Shown piece by piece: positions 14,648 to 28,400 of a stretch of DNA of 64,000 nt; the stretch's first letter is position 1, and every line of letters starts with the position of its first letter. The notes below the pieces were generated by a model. The model did not search any database, was not told where the DNA came from, and was given only the letters and a program-made list of their open reading frames with translations. Both the position numbers and the translations under genes were made by a program. The stretch is from Glandiceps talaboti (Eukaryota > Hemichordata > Enteropneusta > Spengelidae): the NCBI RefSeq assembly GCF_964340395.1, contig NC_135565.1, positions 19,826,709-19,890,708 on the forward strand, in the 5' to 3' direction.

Positions 14648-14826
14648 ATTTTATCAACTTTATCTTCTATTCTGACATCCCTAACCCTAGTGTCACAGTC
14701 TCCATCACTTTATTAACTTTATCCTGTATTCTGACATCCCTAACTCTAATGTCACACTCGCCACCATTTTATCAACTTTATCCTGTATTCTAACATCCCC
14801 AACGCTCATGTTACAATTTCCTTCAT
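14648..14826. repeat. Minisatellite, about 60-bp unit, three copies
   Basis: Three consecutive copies share TTTATCAACTTTATC, then TATTCTGACATCCC, then a TAATGTCACA-like end, with scattered substitutions. Confidence 0.85.
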
Positions 14827-16660
14827 TTCATTTCATTAAAGGTCTGAATTGAGTTAGTACCTGTAACGTAAAGGCCTATATTAGAGACACATGTGTTCTT
14901 TACTTTTGCTGAAATGATAATGTCACATTTCCTTTCATGCTGTTACCACAACTAGTTACATCTGGTGTCAATGAGTTGCCGTACAGTGATACTGTCTACT
15001 TGTGACATTTGAAATATTGGAAACACTATCATTAAACATATAAAAAACCTTTGTAGTGTTTGTTTTTAAACTTTATGTCAAGTTTAGGCAAACAGATATA
15101 TCTATAAACCCTATAATTCAAAATGATATATTATCGTGCTGAAGTTGAAGAGTATAATGAAACACTACCCTCTTGTAGTTTCGTACGTCATTAAGGCCAA
15201 GAAAAAATTATTTTGTTTCACGTTTCCACGCGTATCACCTGAGAACGGAGCTTTTTAGCTGGCTTTTTTTCCCCAACATGTGAAATGACAGGCTGCTCGT
15301 CAGTGTTATCTGTGCTTCTATGATACTGTTCAAATCTTAGTTTTAGATTCATAATGCACCAATACCATAAAATGTAATAGGTATCGTTTCAGCCATTTTT
15401 TTTAAATAATGATATTGATGCATAAATCGAGTCAACATACAATGTTTATTGTAGAGTTGAATACAACGTTAACGTTGATCGAAGATCATGGTTTTATATT
15501 CCTACATAGATCGGAATGATGGCGCTTAAAAGAGAATACCGCGTCATCGCATCACTTTTTGCATTTTCCCTTGAACGAGAAACAACAACAAAAATTTTCT
15601 CGGCCTTACAACGACGACAATATGTTACAACCATGTATGTCAATCAACAGAGATGAAGAGTTTTATAACCAAAGTAATTTTGGTTATTTATGTTTCTTCT
15701 TGTTGCGGGTTTTGTTTTGGTGCATGCGCTATTGCTTCCCAAAACATTGAAAGTGATCATGCATATTTATCAATACCCAGTTTATTTACAAATCATTTCC
15801 TGTACGTACTGCAACAAACATTTTGCATGGTTTTTATTTATTGAGTTCAAATTCAAACACAGAATTGGGTTGTTATGTCACAGAGTTTCCAATTCTAAAA
15901 ACATAGTCAAAAATGATGACGTATTATGATTTCATGTGTTTGCCCAGGTTGAGCACAAATTGATATTTATACTTCTGGAGGGGAGAGTTTTGTTTGCATC
16001 GATTGAATGAATAAGACTCCCCTAAATTATAATCCTATGGTCTTCAATAGTAAATTAATATATGTAAGTGTACATCTGTTACGCATCGTACAGTCTTCTG
16101 ACGAATGCTTGCTATTAAATTCAACTGTAACTGTATATTTGTTACACCACATCTTCTGGTGAACGCTCCATTTTCATGCTGTTAATTTAAAAATCAACGG
16201 AAACGTACCTTTGATAAATTTGTATATTTCACTTTTTCGTTTTTTTGTAAGTTATTCGTTCATCACAAGTATTCCAGAACGTTTGTTTCGGCTTAGGCCC
16301 TGGTGACGTCATGATGACGTATATCACGGAAACCATGGCAATAAATGATAAAGCTAATGAATGAATCATTTGATATGGTGCTACTAAATAGACATAATCT
16401 AAAACAGATTTTCCGTCAGTATACATTTAGAAAAGATTGGTAATGAAATGGATACTATAATTTGAATCTTTCGATTACCCAATGTGATACTAGTAATAGT
16501 ATATTATAATCATTAATGTTAGTACCGTGCAAACTCAACTAAACAAACAAAGAACTGATCAGCCAGTTTATCAACCAACCGACCATGCAAAAGCAAACAA
16601 TTAATTTAAAATCAACTAACAAGTCAACTAACCAAAAAATAAACACACAAACTAGCACAT
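14827..16660. other. Non-coding stretch
   Basis: No exon or element recognised. The overlapping short frames at 15559-15929 are unremarkable. A full CRE octamer TGACGTCA lies at 16304-16311, followed 3 bp later by a second TGACGT half. Confidence 0.5.
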
Positions 16661-17092
16661 CAACCAACCAACCAACCAACCAACCAACCAACCAACCAAC
16701 CAACAAACCAACCAACCAGCCAGCCAGCCAGCCAGCCAGTCAGCCAACAACCAATCCACAAGCAACCAACTCACTAACCAACTGCGTACGTACGTACCTA
16801 CCTACCTACGTACATACCTACGTATATACCTATGTACGTACGTACGTACGTACGTAAGTACATGTACCTACCTACCAACCTACCTACCTACCTATCTATC
16901 TATCTACGTACGTACGTACCTACCTACCTACCTACCTACCTACCTACCTACCTACCTACCTACCTGACATGTATGGATGATGTGGATGGGTTGATGTACG
17001 CACGCACGCATTGACGGACGGACGCATGCACGCACAGGTGCGCGTGCGTGCGTGCGTGCAGACAGACGGACAGACAGACAGACAGACAGACG

Positions 17093-17188
<96 letters not shown>

Positions 17189-17317
17189 TTTCCTGAAATA
17201 AAGAGATATAGAAAGAAGGATGGATGGATGGATGGATGGATGGATGGATGGATGGATGGATGGATGGATGGATAGATGGATGGATGGATGGATGGATGGA
17301 TGGATGGATGGATGGAA
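16661..17317. repeat. Tetranucleotide mosaic cluster
   Basis: In order: (CCAA)n 16661-16718, (CAGC)n 16717-16742, (GTAC)/(CTAC)n 16783-16964, a CpG-rich GCAC/GTGC patch 16997-17058, (GACA)n with GACG variants 17058-17188, and (GGAT)n 17217-17317. All open frames (poly-TNQP, TYLP, SVCL, DGWM) are repeat artefacts. Confidence 0.97.
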
Positions 17318-17759
17318 ATCTGATGAATTGTGATGAACAAAATATAGTAATATATACTGATGCATATAATTACCACAAAACAGTTATAAAGAATAGATGG
17401 TTTAACTTAGCAAAGTCTGTACGTCACGTGATGCATTGATAAACCATGGATAATAAAGATTCAGATACCGGGTGCTGCTACTAAATGTGTATCCCATGAC
17501 AACAGTTTCTTAGACTGTGTATGGAGGCAAGAGTCCAATGAGTTGGTCGACTGTCATCTAAGATAGTATAAAACAATGATCAATCATTCATGAATAGTTG
17601 GCGGTTTGGTGTGGGGCTATGAAACGAAGGTATGTTATTGTGAACCTGGCAGTACATTAACGCCCACAACTCATACGACATCACCAAACCATGGAACAAT
17701 GAGGGGTACTGTCTGAGGACTAGACCTAGCATTTGTTTTGTTTCACCACTAGTACTGTG

Positions 17760-17930
<171 letters not shown>

Positions 17931-18375
17931 TACTACAAAAGTGCCAACTTATTTAAGCTGTTCAATTCTCAAACCCACGACCGAGACGTAAATTGTGATT
18001 TTAATGAACACGTATACAATCATACTCCTTATGGAAATATATTTTATTATTTCAGCTACTAGATGTTCATGTGATACTGAGATGATCAAACTGGTATTTG
18101 TGAAAGGAAGACACTCAGTTGAATACAGAAAGAAATGACAGGATACGTAAAGTTTTCTAACAAAACGAAATTGACCAATAATGTCCGTCATTTTTGTAGA
18201 TCAAATAACTGACAAAGGTTAAAAGCATTTTCACATCCTCCTTCTCTGAGGCCATACCCCACACCACCTAGAAAACAAATAACAAATTTATAAATCTCGT
18301 GAAATCAGATAAAAAAGATATGAACTCAAAAGTCGCAAAGAAAGGGAAAAGAATGGATTATTGCAAACCCGAGTC

Positions 18376-18571
18376 GTTGTGTTGTGCTGTGCTGTGTTGT
18401 GCTGTGCTGTGCTGTGTTGTGTTGTGTTGTGCTGTGCTGTGCTGTGTTGTGTTGTGTTGAGTTGTGTTGTGTTGTGTTGTGCTGTGCTGTGCTGTGCTGT
18501 GTTGAGTTGTGTTGTGTTGTGTTGTGTTGTGTTGTGTCGTGTCGTGTCGTGTCGTGTCGTGTCGTGTCGTG
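18376..18571. repeat. Pentamer array (GTGYT)n to (GTGTC)n
   Basis: GTGTT and GTGCT pentamers are intermixed. At the right end the array becomes a run of about seven GTGTC units. Confidence 0.95.
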
Positions 18572-19279
18572 TTTGGTTTGTGTTCAATTCTAATTTTTAA
18601 AATGTAAATTTTACCTCTGAAGGTTTAAAATTGTAACGAAAGGTCATTGACCTACTATGTCAATAAGCCAATACACTTCGAATGATAATACTCATGGTAG
18701 ACTGATTATACCAGTACTATGCATCAAGATATATCAGATTTATCCTTGTGTTCTAAAGTTTCAATTACACATCCCTCAAAAATAATCTTATTATCTGTGG
18801 TGTGTGAGAAAATTGTTACAGCGCATTGCAGGTTTCTGTCCACTGGCTCTTTTCGATACAACCACAGAAAAACCATTAGGAACTTCATATGCTACACTTT
18901 AAGATAACAAGATTGACTGAATACAGTTTCTGACCATTTTTTGTCTGAAGGTAACGAACTAACGTCAAATGCAGACATCAAAACATCAAAACAGCGTGTC
19001 TTCATCTAGTTTCAGTACGTTCATGTACGTCAGTTAGACAAAATGTAGCAAGAAATTGCTATCTTGTTAATCTGAAAGTTTGGAATGTACATTTTCCTTT
19101 TGATTTATGTGAGATTGTATCAAGCAGAGCAAGTGAACAGTAACCTGCGATGCGCTGTACATACAACAATGAATACTTTACTCTTGTCAAATTACAACAT
19201 TGAACTTAGTGTCATATCTGTACATTTGGAATTGAATTTCATGTACTCCAGTACCTATAAAATATCTTTACAAACAAAC

Positions 19280-19311
<32 letters not shown>

Positions 19312-20046
19312 CAACTAACTAACTACAATCGGATTTATAAATACATCAATTTAGGTTAATCATAATTACTTTAAATCAAGGGAAGAGAGTAGTTCACTGA
19401 TGACGTATTTCATCTAATTGTGGCAACCTCCTTCGGTCTCAATGTAACTTTCTACTTTTTACTTATTCATTTTAAATCACTGAAAATAAATAAATTATTC
19501 AAAAAGCAATTGATATCAATACAATTGATCGAATATGTTCCTCTCAGCATAGTGGTAACAAAGCAGTAGGCAGTAAACTGAAGATATCTTTTCTGAACTA
19601 TTAAAGTAATAACTCTGATATACAATCTATATACAATGTCTTTGGAGTCTAAGAAAGTGTTACTTTCCTGTATGTATTGCATACTCGTCTTCTAAATCTA
19701 CCTTCAAAATCAAGACTTTATAGACCAGTGAACTTTGAATGTTGTAAATCATACAAAAAGTGCCAACAAACAAACAAACAAACAAATAATCAAACAAACA
19801 AACAAACAAACAAAGAAACCAATTAACCAACGGATTTATGAATACAATGGTATACTTAAATTTTTAAGTATTTCGTTACTGGTCAACGTCTCTCACTCCA
19901 ACTTTTGATTTATTGTAAAAATATGGAGTATTCGATAAATCTTACTAAATTGTACAAGAAGTGAGTCATTGCTTTATTGACGTCGTTATAAATTTCATTA
20001 CGTACTCATTTTACTTACGAATTCATCATGTATATATATACATGTA
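18572..20046. other. Non-coding stretch with two small AT-rich microsatellites
   Basis: Contains (AACT)n at 19271-19324 and (AAAC)n at 19765-19816. No exon recognised. Confidence 0.6.
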
Positions 20047-20293
20047 TCACCACCGTCGTCGTTATCGTCGTCACCACCACCATCACCACCACCACCACCA
20101 CCACCACCACCACCATCACCACCACCACCACCACCACCACCACCACCATCATCATAAGCACCATCACCTTAATCGTCCCCACCACGATCACCACCATCAT
20201 CACCACTAACACCACCACCACCACCACCACGATTATCATCATCATAATCATCCCCACCACTATCACCACACCATCATTTTCACCACAATCACC

Positions 20294-20324
<31 letters not shown>

Positions 20325-20374
20325 CCACCACCACCACCACCACCACCACCACCACCACCACCACCATCATCATC

Positions 20375-20405
<31 letters not shown>

Positions 20406-20467
20406 CCACCACCACCACCACCATCATCACCATCACCAACAACACCACCACCACCACCATCATCACC

Positions 20468-20498
<31 letters not shown>

Positions 20499-20524
20499 CC
20501 ACCACCACCACCACCACCACCACC

Positions 20525-20597
<73 letters not shown>

Positions 20598-20620
20598 CCA
20601 CCGTTACCACCACCACCGTT
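20047..20620. repeat. (CAC)/(CAT) trinucleotide array, about 570 bp
   Basis: CAC and CAT triplets with sparse interruptions; both triplets appear in homogeneous sub-blocks. It yields the longest open frames in the window (up to about 240 codons: poly-His, poly-Ser/Pro, poly-Asp/Gly), all low complexity. Confidence 0.96.
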
Positions 20621-20971
20621 ACCTCCATCGCAATCAAGGTGGGGTATGAATGGATGGTTGGGAATTACAATTGGAGAACTGTGCATTATTACGTCACTAC
20701 ATTGTTATCTAGTTTATGAGGCTTTGCAGTCATTCAGTCTTTTCTTAGTCCTGTGACGAGATTGAGATTTTTAATTTTATATCTATTAATATGATAACAA
20801 GAAATTAATAGTATATTCTATAATAAATGTTAATTTTTTACCAAGTGAACGACAGTCCTAGTTGTTATTAATCTCTCTATCATGTCTGTGTCAAATATTC
20901 ATCCTCTCTTTGATTCAGTAGGCTATTGTAGAACGAAATACAACATACATCTATGACAGCGCTTGTAGTAT

Positions 20972-21021
20972 CTATGACGTCACTGCTCTGTCATAATCTA
21001 TGACGTCACTGCTCTGTCATA
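20972..21021. promoter_or_regulatory. Tandem 26-bp duplication with two CRE palindromes
   Basis: Two adjacent copies of CTATGACGTCACTGCTCTGT, each with a perfect TGACGTCA (20975-20982 and 21001-21008), the CREB/ATF consensus. Whether it is active is unknown. Confidence 0.6.
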
Positions 21022-24000
21022 GTTTTAGTCTAAGCATGGAAAAATTAGTCGATGTAAGAAACTTGAACATTTCAACTCTCTGAATTTGAAAAAAAATCAA
21101 GTGCCTCGATAATGTAGCTCGTTTTCTAAAGAAAAGACACGAAAATCAGAAAATAACACAAAAAATAGAAAGATCATGATCTCCAGCAAAAACCTTATAA
21201 AAGTTATATTAATATTGGTCGTACCTAATTTCGAAAGTTTACGTGTAATTTGAATTTTTTTTAATGATTTGTGTTAATAACTGCTAAATGTTGGATTTAA
21301 GACCTAAATAAGTTGATCAATATCAAAAATTACAGAAATGAATACTTGGAAATTTGATGAATGTTCTGTGTAATTAGACGACATTTATTGATGTAACCAG
21401 TACTAATCATTGACTTTTTGCAGTCTTTAAGTCAGACCCGTTAGCGTTATTTTAGTACTGTAGAAACGGTTATCAAAAATATCAAAACATGTCTGACCCT
21501 TTTACATAAAGAGTGAAAAAACATGAAAGACTGTACATTTCGGTGATGGTTTTGGGGCAAACACTTCTAATACGACCATTGAACAAAGAGACATGAAATA
21601 CAAATGGTTAATTCTGATAAATCTGGTTGATTTGTGTGACAGAAAGTACACAAAATTTTAACTTTGCTAAATTAAAATTGGCGGGAAGATGTGTAGTACT
21701 ACAAATAGGTATGATATAAAGTGGACTGAGGGTAACCTGCATCGATAAATGAATAGGTTCATGCAAGACAAACTCGCAGGACATGTACAGAACCGAAGGT
21801 CAAACTACGGTCAAGTAGTCTCGTGCACCCACCGTGACAGCACATCATGTTAAAAAAGCATATACAATATTGGAAAACAGTTTTCTTTGCTTATCGTGAG
21901 AAAGGATTGACCACCCATGGCTGCCGTCTTTGTTTACTGGCGTCCACGGCAACACGCCACTGGCAATACTTGATTGCACTGCGCATGTGCAACACTTTCC
22001 TCTTATATTCTCTGCAAGAATTCGGACAATTACGACCGTTTTCTGGCGAGGAGGACAGACAAAGTGAGATCTGAGACGACAGTGTGAAAATTGTTACGTC
22101 AAGTGTTACGTACGTTCGATTACAAAGACGATAAATGTACACATTTTACCTCGAACTCGCATCTCTGTCTCCACTCGAGTGTGTCGTCTTGGAAGGATCA
22201 CGTGACGCCCATAAATCTTCAACCTGTCACGATGGAAGTTAACAATAGATAGCGTGAACTTTGACCTCAAGCTACCTGCATCTCTGAGGTGAACAGCAAG
22301 ACAGGTACATGGCAATCGCGGATAGAGAATATGTCATATTATTAAAGGAAACTTGCATCGCAACCAGAAAGGAGATGTTTTCCTAAGAAAATAGACGATA
22401 GGATGTAGTTTTTGATGAGGTCTGTTACAAGTAACTTGATTATCCTCCTACGTGTATTTCTGTGTCGTTCATATGATTGATTATGACATTGGTTGATTTT
22501 TTTTCTGATGCTCTTTTCGTTCTGTTAACAGTTTTAAGTTAATATATTTCGTATTTTCATGATCAGGTTACTTATACAGAGTAAAGTCGAAAGTTACATG
22601 GTCAACATTTTATAACAATGATTGTACAGAAAAACGAAAATGGCGAATGCATTTATTTCGATATACATTTTTGTAGAATATTGATAACCCCCAGCTCCAC
22701 ATTTTGGTGTTCTGTGTATGTGTTACGTATGGGCAACCATTGACTTGATTTACCGCTAAATTTTGTTATTCCAGTATATGTATATTATATATCAGAGTAT
22801 ATATCAGAGTATATATATATATAATTTGGAAATCAATCCCAGTGATTCCGGTCATTTCTCAGTTGTAAAATATCATTTGTGGAAATCAACAAAGGTGGCA
22901 CATTGTTGTGTTTACGATAACAAATAAATCACACTGGTTTACTTTTTAAATGATTTGAGACATCTCGTATTGATCAACACACTGCAATGAATGGTAATAA
23001 AAGTTGTCGTTTTTATTAGCAGGGTTTTATAGCCAAAAAGTCACCTTGTATGCTTCCTATGTAAACCTGGCAAGTCTGACGAACTTCGTCCATTTCTATA
23101 CCTGCCCTCGTTTTATTCTGGCAAACACTGAGCACATGTCATCGAGTGATCGATTTACGTCATAAAAGCTATCATAACAACATAATCTGCTCAAATATTG
23201 ATGTAAATTTCTTATATGAGAAACACTGGGGAAGAAGCCTGAGGGAGTTTGCCGACGTCCTGGCTACGAGTATTAGGTCCAAATCATCATTTTGTGTGTG
23301 CCCCATTTCATTTCACATTCAACTGCTTCCTGGCTATATGCATTTTGCACCTGTCGAAATGAGTCCGTACAACAGTGTCAGTTTTCTGCGAGACGCGATG
23401 TGGATTCCTTATGTTGCTTTAAAGACTTCTGCTTGGACGGTTTCTTCCGGGGGACTGGGAGATTGATTTATGCATGCGATACAAAACATGACGTCACCAA
23501 CTGAATGAATATATGAGACGAAATGAACACGGATTTATGGGTTTTGGTCTCCGTAATGTATGAAATCGAAGAGACCCATTGGAAAAGTAAATGAAATCCG
23601 ACATCTGTTTATTTCGTTGCCTTCTTTCCTTTAATGGGTCATTGAACTGAAATGTTATGGAGCAAAGTTAGAGGGTAGCTTTTATTGGTTGGACGATGAA
23701 TCTTTTTTGGAGGCAATATGGTACGTTAAAAATGAAATGATTATGATATGGTGTCGGTTTCATTAGGGGTGTGGATATTGATAATGGTGTAGGCCCCCTA
23801 ATGCTTAAACAGATGACTAACAGTGAATGTTAGTTGGAGTGAAGTCTCTCTCGTTCAACCGGACATGGTGAGTGCAGAGAAGTGGAAGATGGGGGGAAAA
23901 CTAAACGAAGAAGCTGACAGCTGGCCCACTTGTTCGTCTTTGTTTCCCTCAAATTATGCGTAATTGGCGCGCTAAAAAGAATTATAAACGTGCAATACGT

Positions 24001-24850
24001 ACTTGGCAACCAACTCGACAACCCTTGCCAACCAATTCCAACGCCTAGGCAGAGAAAATGAAACACAAAATTGAAGCTTGTAGGGATGAAAGTACTGAAA
24101 GACAATGACAGCTGAAACAGGTGCATGTTTCTACGACTAACAGGTCGTACAAACCTATCTCTGAGGTAATAAGGTCAGAAAGAAAATTGATTTCTAAAAG
24201 TTTTCATTTCGTGATTCTTTTATTTATTTTTCATAAAGGGTATGATTAATTATATCATTCTCAAAACATAACATATTCTTCATATTGGTACCTATGTTTG
24301 AAAGTTTATGTAAGATATATATCATATATAGCAACGGATACGACGTGTTTTGTTCAGTGTATATTCTAGGATGTTAATAAAACCCAGCCTAAGAGAAAAA
24401 GTTTGTGTTCTCTGACAAAGTTTCGACTGTAAATTAATTCTCACGTAGTATCAGTGCTAATCTATAGTACCCCACGTCCGTCATCGGTGGCAGTACTGTA
24501 AGGCAAAGAGAAGTGACAGGAAGCGAGAGCTAGAATCGGACGCAGGACAAAGCCATACGCCTGTTGTTTCCAGCATAATTTTGGCACGATTTAACGCCGA
24601 CTAAATCAGCCGATCAGCACACGTCTTGGGTGCCTTCTCCACGTGTGTAGTCTCGTTGCAAACAGACGGTCTGCCTATCGACTCTAAATCCGACTAGAAG
24701 TTCCCAGACGAGACGAGACAGAAGTTTATAATCTTCTTAAAAGTAAAACAACTACCACATCGTTCTATAAAGACCGACCATTTCTATAAAACGTGCAACT
24801 TTTTTCTCTACTTTAGCGCAACATCTCTAAAGAAAAAACATTTTTTCGCC
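21022..24850. other. Non-coding stretch
   Basis: No exon, RNA gene or element recognised. Short frames at 21847-22315 and 23146-23466 lack domain signatures. A CRE octamer lies at 23489-23496. The sequence near 24480-24720 is less AT-rich and unique-looking. Confidence 0.5.
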
Positions 24851-25440
24851 GAGTTTCCTTCACTGCAAAACACTGTTGCTGCGTTAGGTTGATATGTTGG
24901 TCGTCGTCCAGGCCTGCACCTGCTTGCCAGCCACAATTGTTTCATTCATGAATAGATGCACTTTTACGCATTTTATTTGTATATTTCACAAAAGAAAACC
25001 TCAGTTAGCATCACAATTTAGTCGGCAAAATGTAATTACGCCTATTTAGTGTTTTAGAGGCAGATGAAATCTCTCATATGTATCCTACTGTGGATTGAAC
25101 ATGCGGGCCTTCGAATTGTTATTCAGATCCCTAAACACTGCCCAGTGTAAAAATACCATGTCTCAGGCTTTGTCAAGTCTTATAGTTGTTATTTATATGT
25201 TTTAAAGACTTCATTTAGAAAAGGCAGCTGCCTTGGCTCATTTATAGCATAGAAACAAAACGAGGGGCACTAGTCGCAGCCGCTAGGAATTGATCAAGGG
25301 GTCCGATCAAATACATTCAATCTGTTGGACGGCAGCTGCCGCGTCTGTACGATAAAAGCCTCTCTGTGGAAAGATATGAAAAGTCTCCGAGCTGGGATAT
25401 AACGTGGTCTCTGCTTTATTCATATCATAAAAGGCTGCTA
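24851..25440. promoter_or_regulatory. Candidate enhancer with two GGCAGCTGCC palindromes
   Basis: Unique, non-repetitive sequence holding AAGGCAGCTGCCTT (core 25223-25232) and GGCAGCTGCC (25331-25340), 108 bp apart. CAGCTG E-boxes of this form are bound by proneural bHLH factors. Between them lie GATCAAGG and GATCAAAT, close to TCF/LEF cores. Near 24938 lies CACAATTG (a SoxE/B-type core). Its role as a Dbx enhancer, about 14 kb upstream, is inference. Confidence 0.35.
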
Positions 25441-28400
25441 CACGTGCGGGGACAAGTGAGGCTCCCATAAGGCGACCAACCGCCAGTCTCCAAACTTGAC
25501 CAGAGCATACATATGCAAAAGTACGTACAAAGTTCTTCTAATCGCAATAATAGGCCTCATTTTTGCGGTAAATTGTACCTTATAAAAAGTTATTACAACT
25601 TTCGGTACTTTAAGCCATGTGTTGTATGCGCGTTTTGAAAAGAAACGCGAATTTGCCAAAAATTTGTTAATTTTTGACAGCCAAAAAACGCGCGAGCGCG
25701 GCTCATTCAATGTAAAGCGCTTTCAAACAAAGCAAGGATAATAGTCTGAAAAGGTTCTTTTCACGTTTAAACCACAATTTCCTTAGATTTAATATATATA
25801 TAGTTCATATATACGCCGAACGTCTGTGCGAAAACGTGTTCAACGTTTTGGATAAGTAGGAAAATTTTGCTTCGCTTCAAACTTTTTTCCAGCGTACTTT
25901 TTGCGCTCTTTGAGTGCGCACACTCAGTTCAATTACCTATTATCTGCACTGTGTTGTTAGATAATAGAAAGCCTTTGTTAAACGCCGTTTGAGTGGAACT
26001 CCGTCGTATTGTAGTAAGTAAGGCTCAGAGGTGCGTTACGGCCTCAAAACTACCCCTCCATGTTCTGTCTTATAAATCAAAGCGAAAACGGTTTTCTTCG
26101 ACGATTTTTTCATATTTTATGAATTTAATAATAAAGTGACATGTTTAAGAATTAGTTGAGTTGTAATTTCGTCGAATATTTTGACAGAAAAAGCCGCGGA
26201 GAAGCGCTTCCTATGTAAAGTGGCACACCGTCACCTACCATTATCTATATCTTGTATAGGACTCTGCAAAACTACCCAAAAGTTTAATTCTCTGGTTGTT
26301 TTGCTCTTGAAGACACAGACAAATATTTTTCCGAGAAAGATTAGAGAAAATCCACCGGTAAAATCTTGTTTTGGCTGCGAGTTATGACCCAAAAATCGGA
26401 AAAAACCTAACTATAATTTTTGGCTCCTATCTGCATCCATTTGAAAACTAATTTCTTCATAGCACTTACAGAGACGTTGACTAAACGACGCTTCTATATA
26501 CACAATGTTTTATTATCTGGTTTAATTACTGAACTTTTTTCGATCCATCGTATTTCGTGACCCTGAACTAAAAAATTGTCAAAAGTTGAAAATTGTACAA
26601 AAGCGTAGTAGGACGTATGGTTTAGAGTACCCATTATCTGCTGGACGTTCCAAGATACCACAAGGCTTCTGGTCAAACGCTCTCGCTTGCAAATCTACAT
26701 AAATCATAAAAACAAAGAGACAGGTTAGAACAGGATATATTGGAGGCCGCAGGGTTTAAATTTGGGACATAATGGTTACGAATTAAAGACAACAAAACAA
26801 TACAATTGTAATTGAGGCGCACATGGTAGAGTATAACGGGTCTTTTCGGTTCGCTCATGCACACAACGCACAACGTGCGACTTTCCAGCTCCCTATAATT
26901 CATCGGCAAAGTAGTCCCGATCGCATGGACAGACAGAAAAGAACAATGGAACCTCGCTTACTTTTTGTTACTTTACCGCCATCAACAACTCATAGTTGGC
27001 GAAAACAAATGGTAAAAAATTTAGTCCTTACTCCCATCTGCCGCGAAAATGTCCCCGGTTCACAACTACGCCTGGTTGGGTCTGTTTTGGCGATTCTAAA
27101 ACGTGATGCAAAGAAGCTGGTCTCCCGGTAGCGGAGATTGGTGTCATTGGCTGATGTTCTACGCCAAACAAACAAGAACAAGGGACCGTAGTAAGGGACG
27201 GACACTGTCTCCAGAACGAATTAGTTAGATGGCGCATGCGATCACATCGTTAGAATTCATTGTTCGATTTACACAATTGACTGAACCTCCTATTCTCTGT
27301 AGACTTCAATGCAAACCCACAAGAAACCAAATAAAAACAGCGGATTTTATTTCAAGATAAAGTGAACTACGAAAGTCTGATATAACTGAGTTCATTCACT
27401 CGTAGCTTCAACGAGAGTGCAATCAACTAGCTTGTCTGACAAAACGTCCATGCAGTAGGACTGGGGTGATTGTAAATTGTAATACTTCGAGATGTCGTTT
27501 ATATGCTAGATACAGTGGTCTACTTTATCGTGAAGCGACATAGAGTAGAAGCCAACGCCATTTTTAAATACCACAGACCCTCACACTGTGATTGTCATGG
27601 GCGATCAATGAAAATAAACAAACAAAACGAAAGTGATTACTTGGATCGATTCGACTAGTTCAATCAATACAGGCGTTCCGGTTTCAATGAAACTTCCTTT
27701 AAGTTCATGGGCGCTAAACTCTTAAGAAACAAACACTATTAATGGTAGTATTGGCTAAAGACTTTAGCCAATACTACCATTAAGGGAAATAATAGTAAAT
27801 GTTATACATAATTTTTTAGCAAAGAAAGCAGAAGCAATAGAATAAATCACATAAAGCAACTTATACAAAACCACCAGCTAACTTGTCCCGAGGTGCATGG
27901 AGAGCCATCAATAACTGTTCGAAGCGTAATATGTGTTATTGCTCATCAGGGCGTCATCCATGAACTCTCGTTTTCAGAGGGAAGACCTCTTTTTCGAAAA
28001 CACCGACCAATACTTTTCAGTATTAAAGGTAAGACAGTCGACATGCTATTTTATAGTATTTACACTCCTGGAAAAGAACGGTGTCACTGAGAGAGTGGAT
28101 TGTCTGTGGTTACAGTTTGTGGGGTTCGAACATTAAGCAACGCCTTCACGAAGACTCTCACAGTTTAGCAGTACTACTGTACGTATTATTGAACGAGTAT
28201 CGCTTTAAATGGTTTCTTGTGTTATATCTGTTTTTCAATGAAACAAAATTAGCTAGCAACATGATGAAATCTCAAAATATAAGTATATATGAACGATATC
28301 CGATAACGTTTTATCCACGGTTATCAATAAACCTCTTCTAGATGCATGTTTCGACATTACAAGAGACTTTTATCGGAGAGGGGATGGTGGTCAGCCAAAA

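Noticed and set aside
20015-20756. Open frames of 124-242 codons, poly-Asp/Gly, poly-Ser/Pro, poly-His
   Set aside because: All come from the (CAC)/(CAT) array and are open in several frames on both strands, as expected for triplet repeats.
28117-28140. B-box-like GGGTTCGAAC suggesting another tRNA or SINE
   Set aside because: No A-box at the right distance upstream and no acceptor-stem pairing or SINE body.
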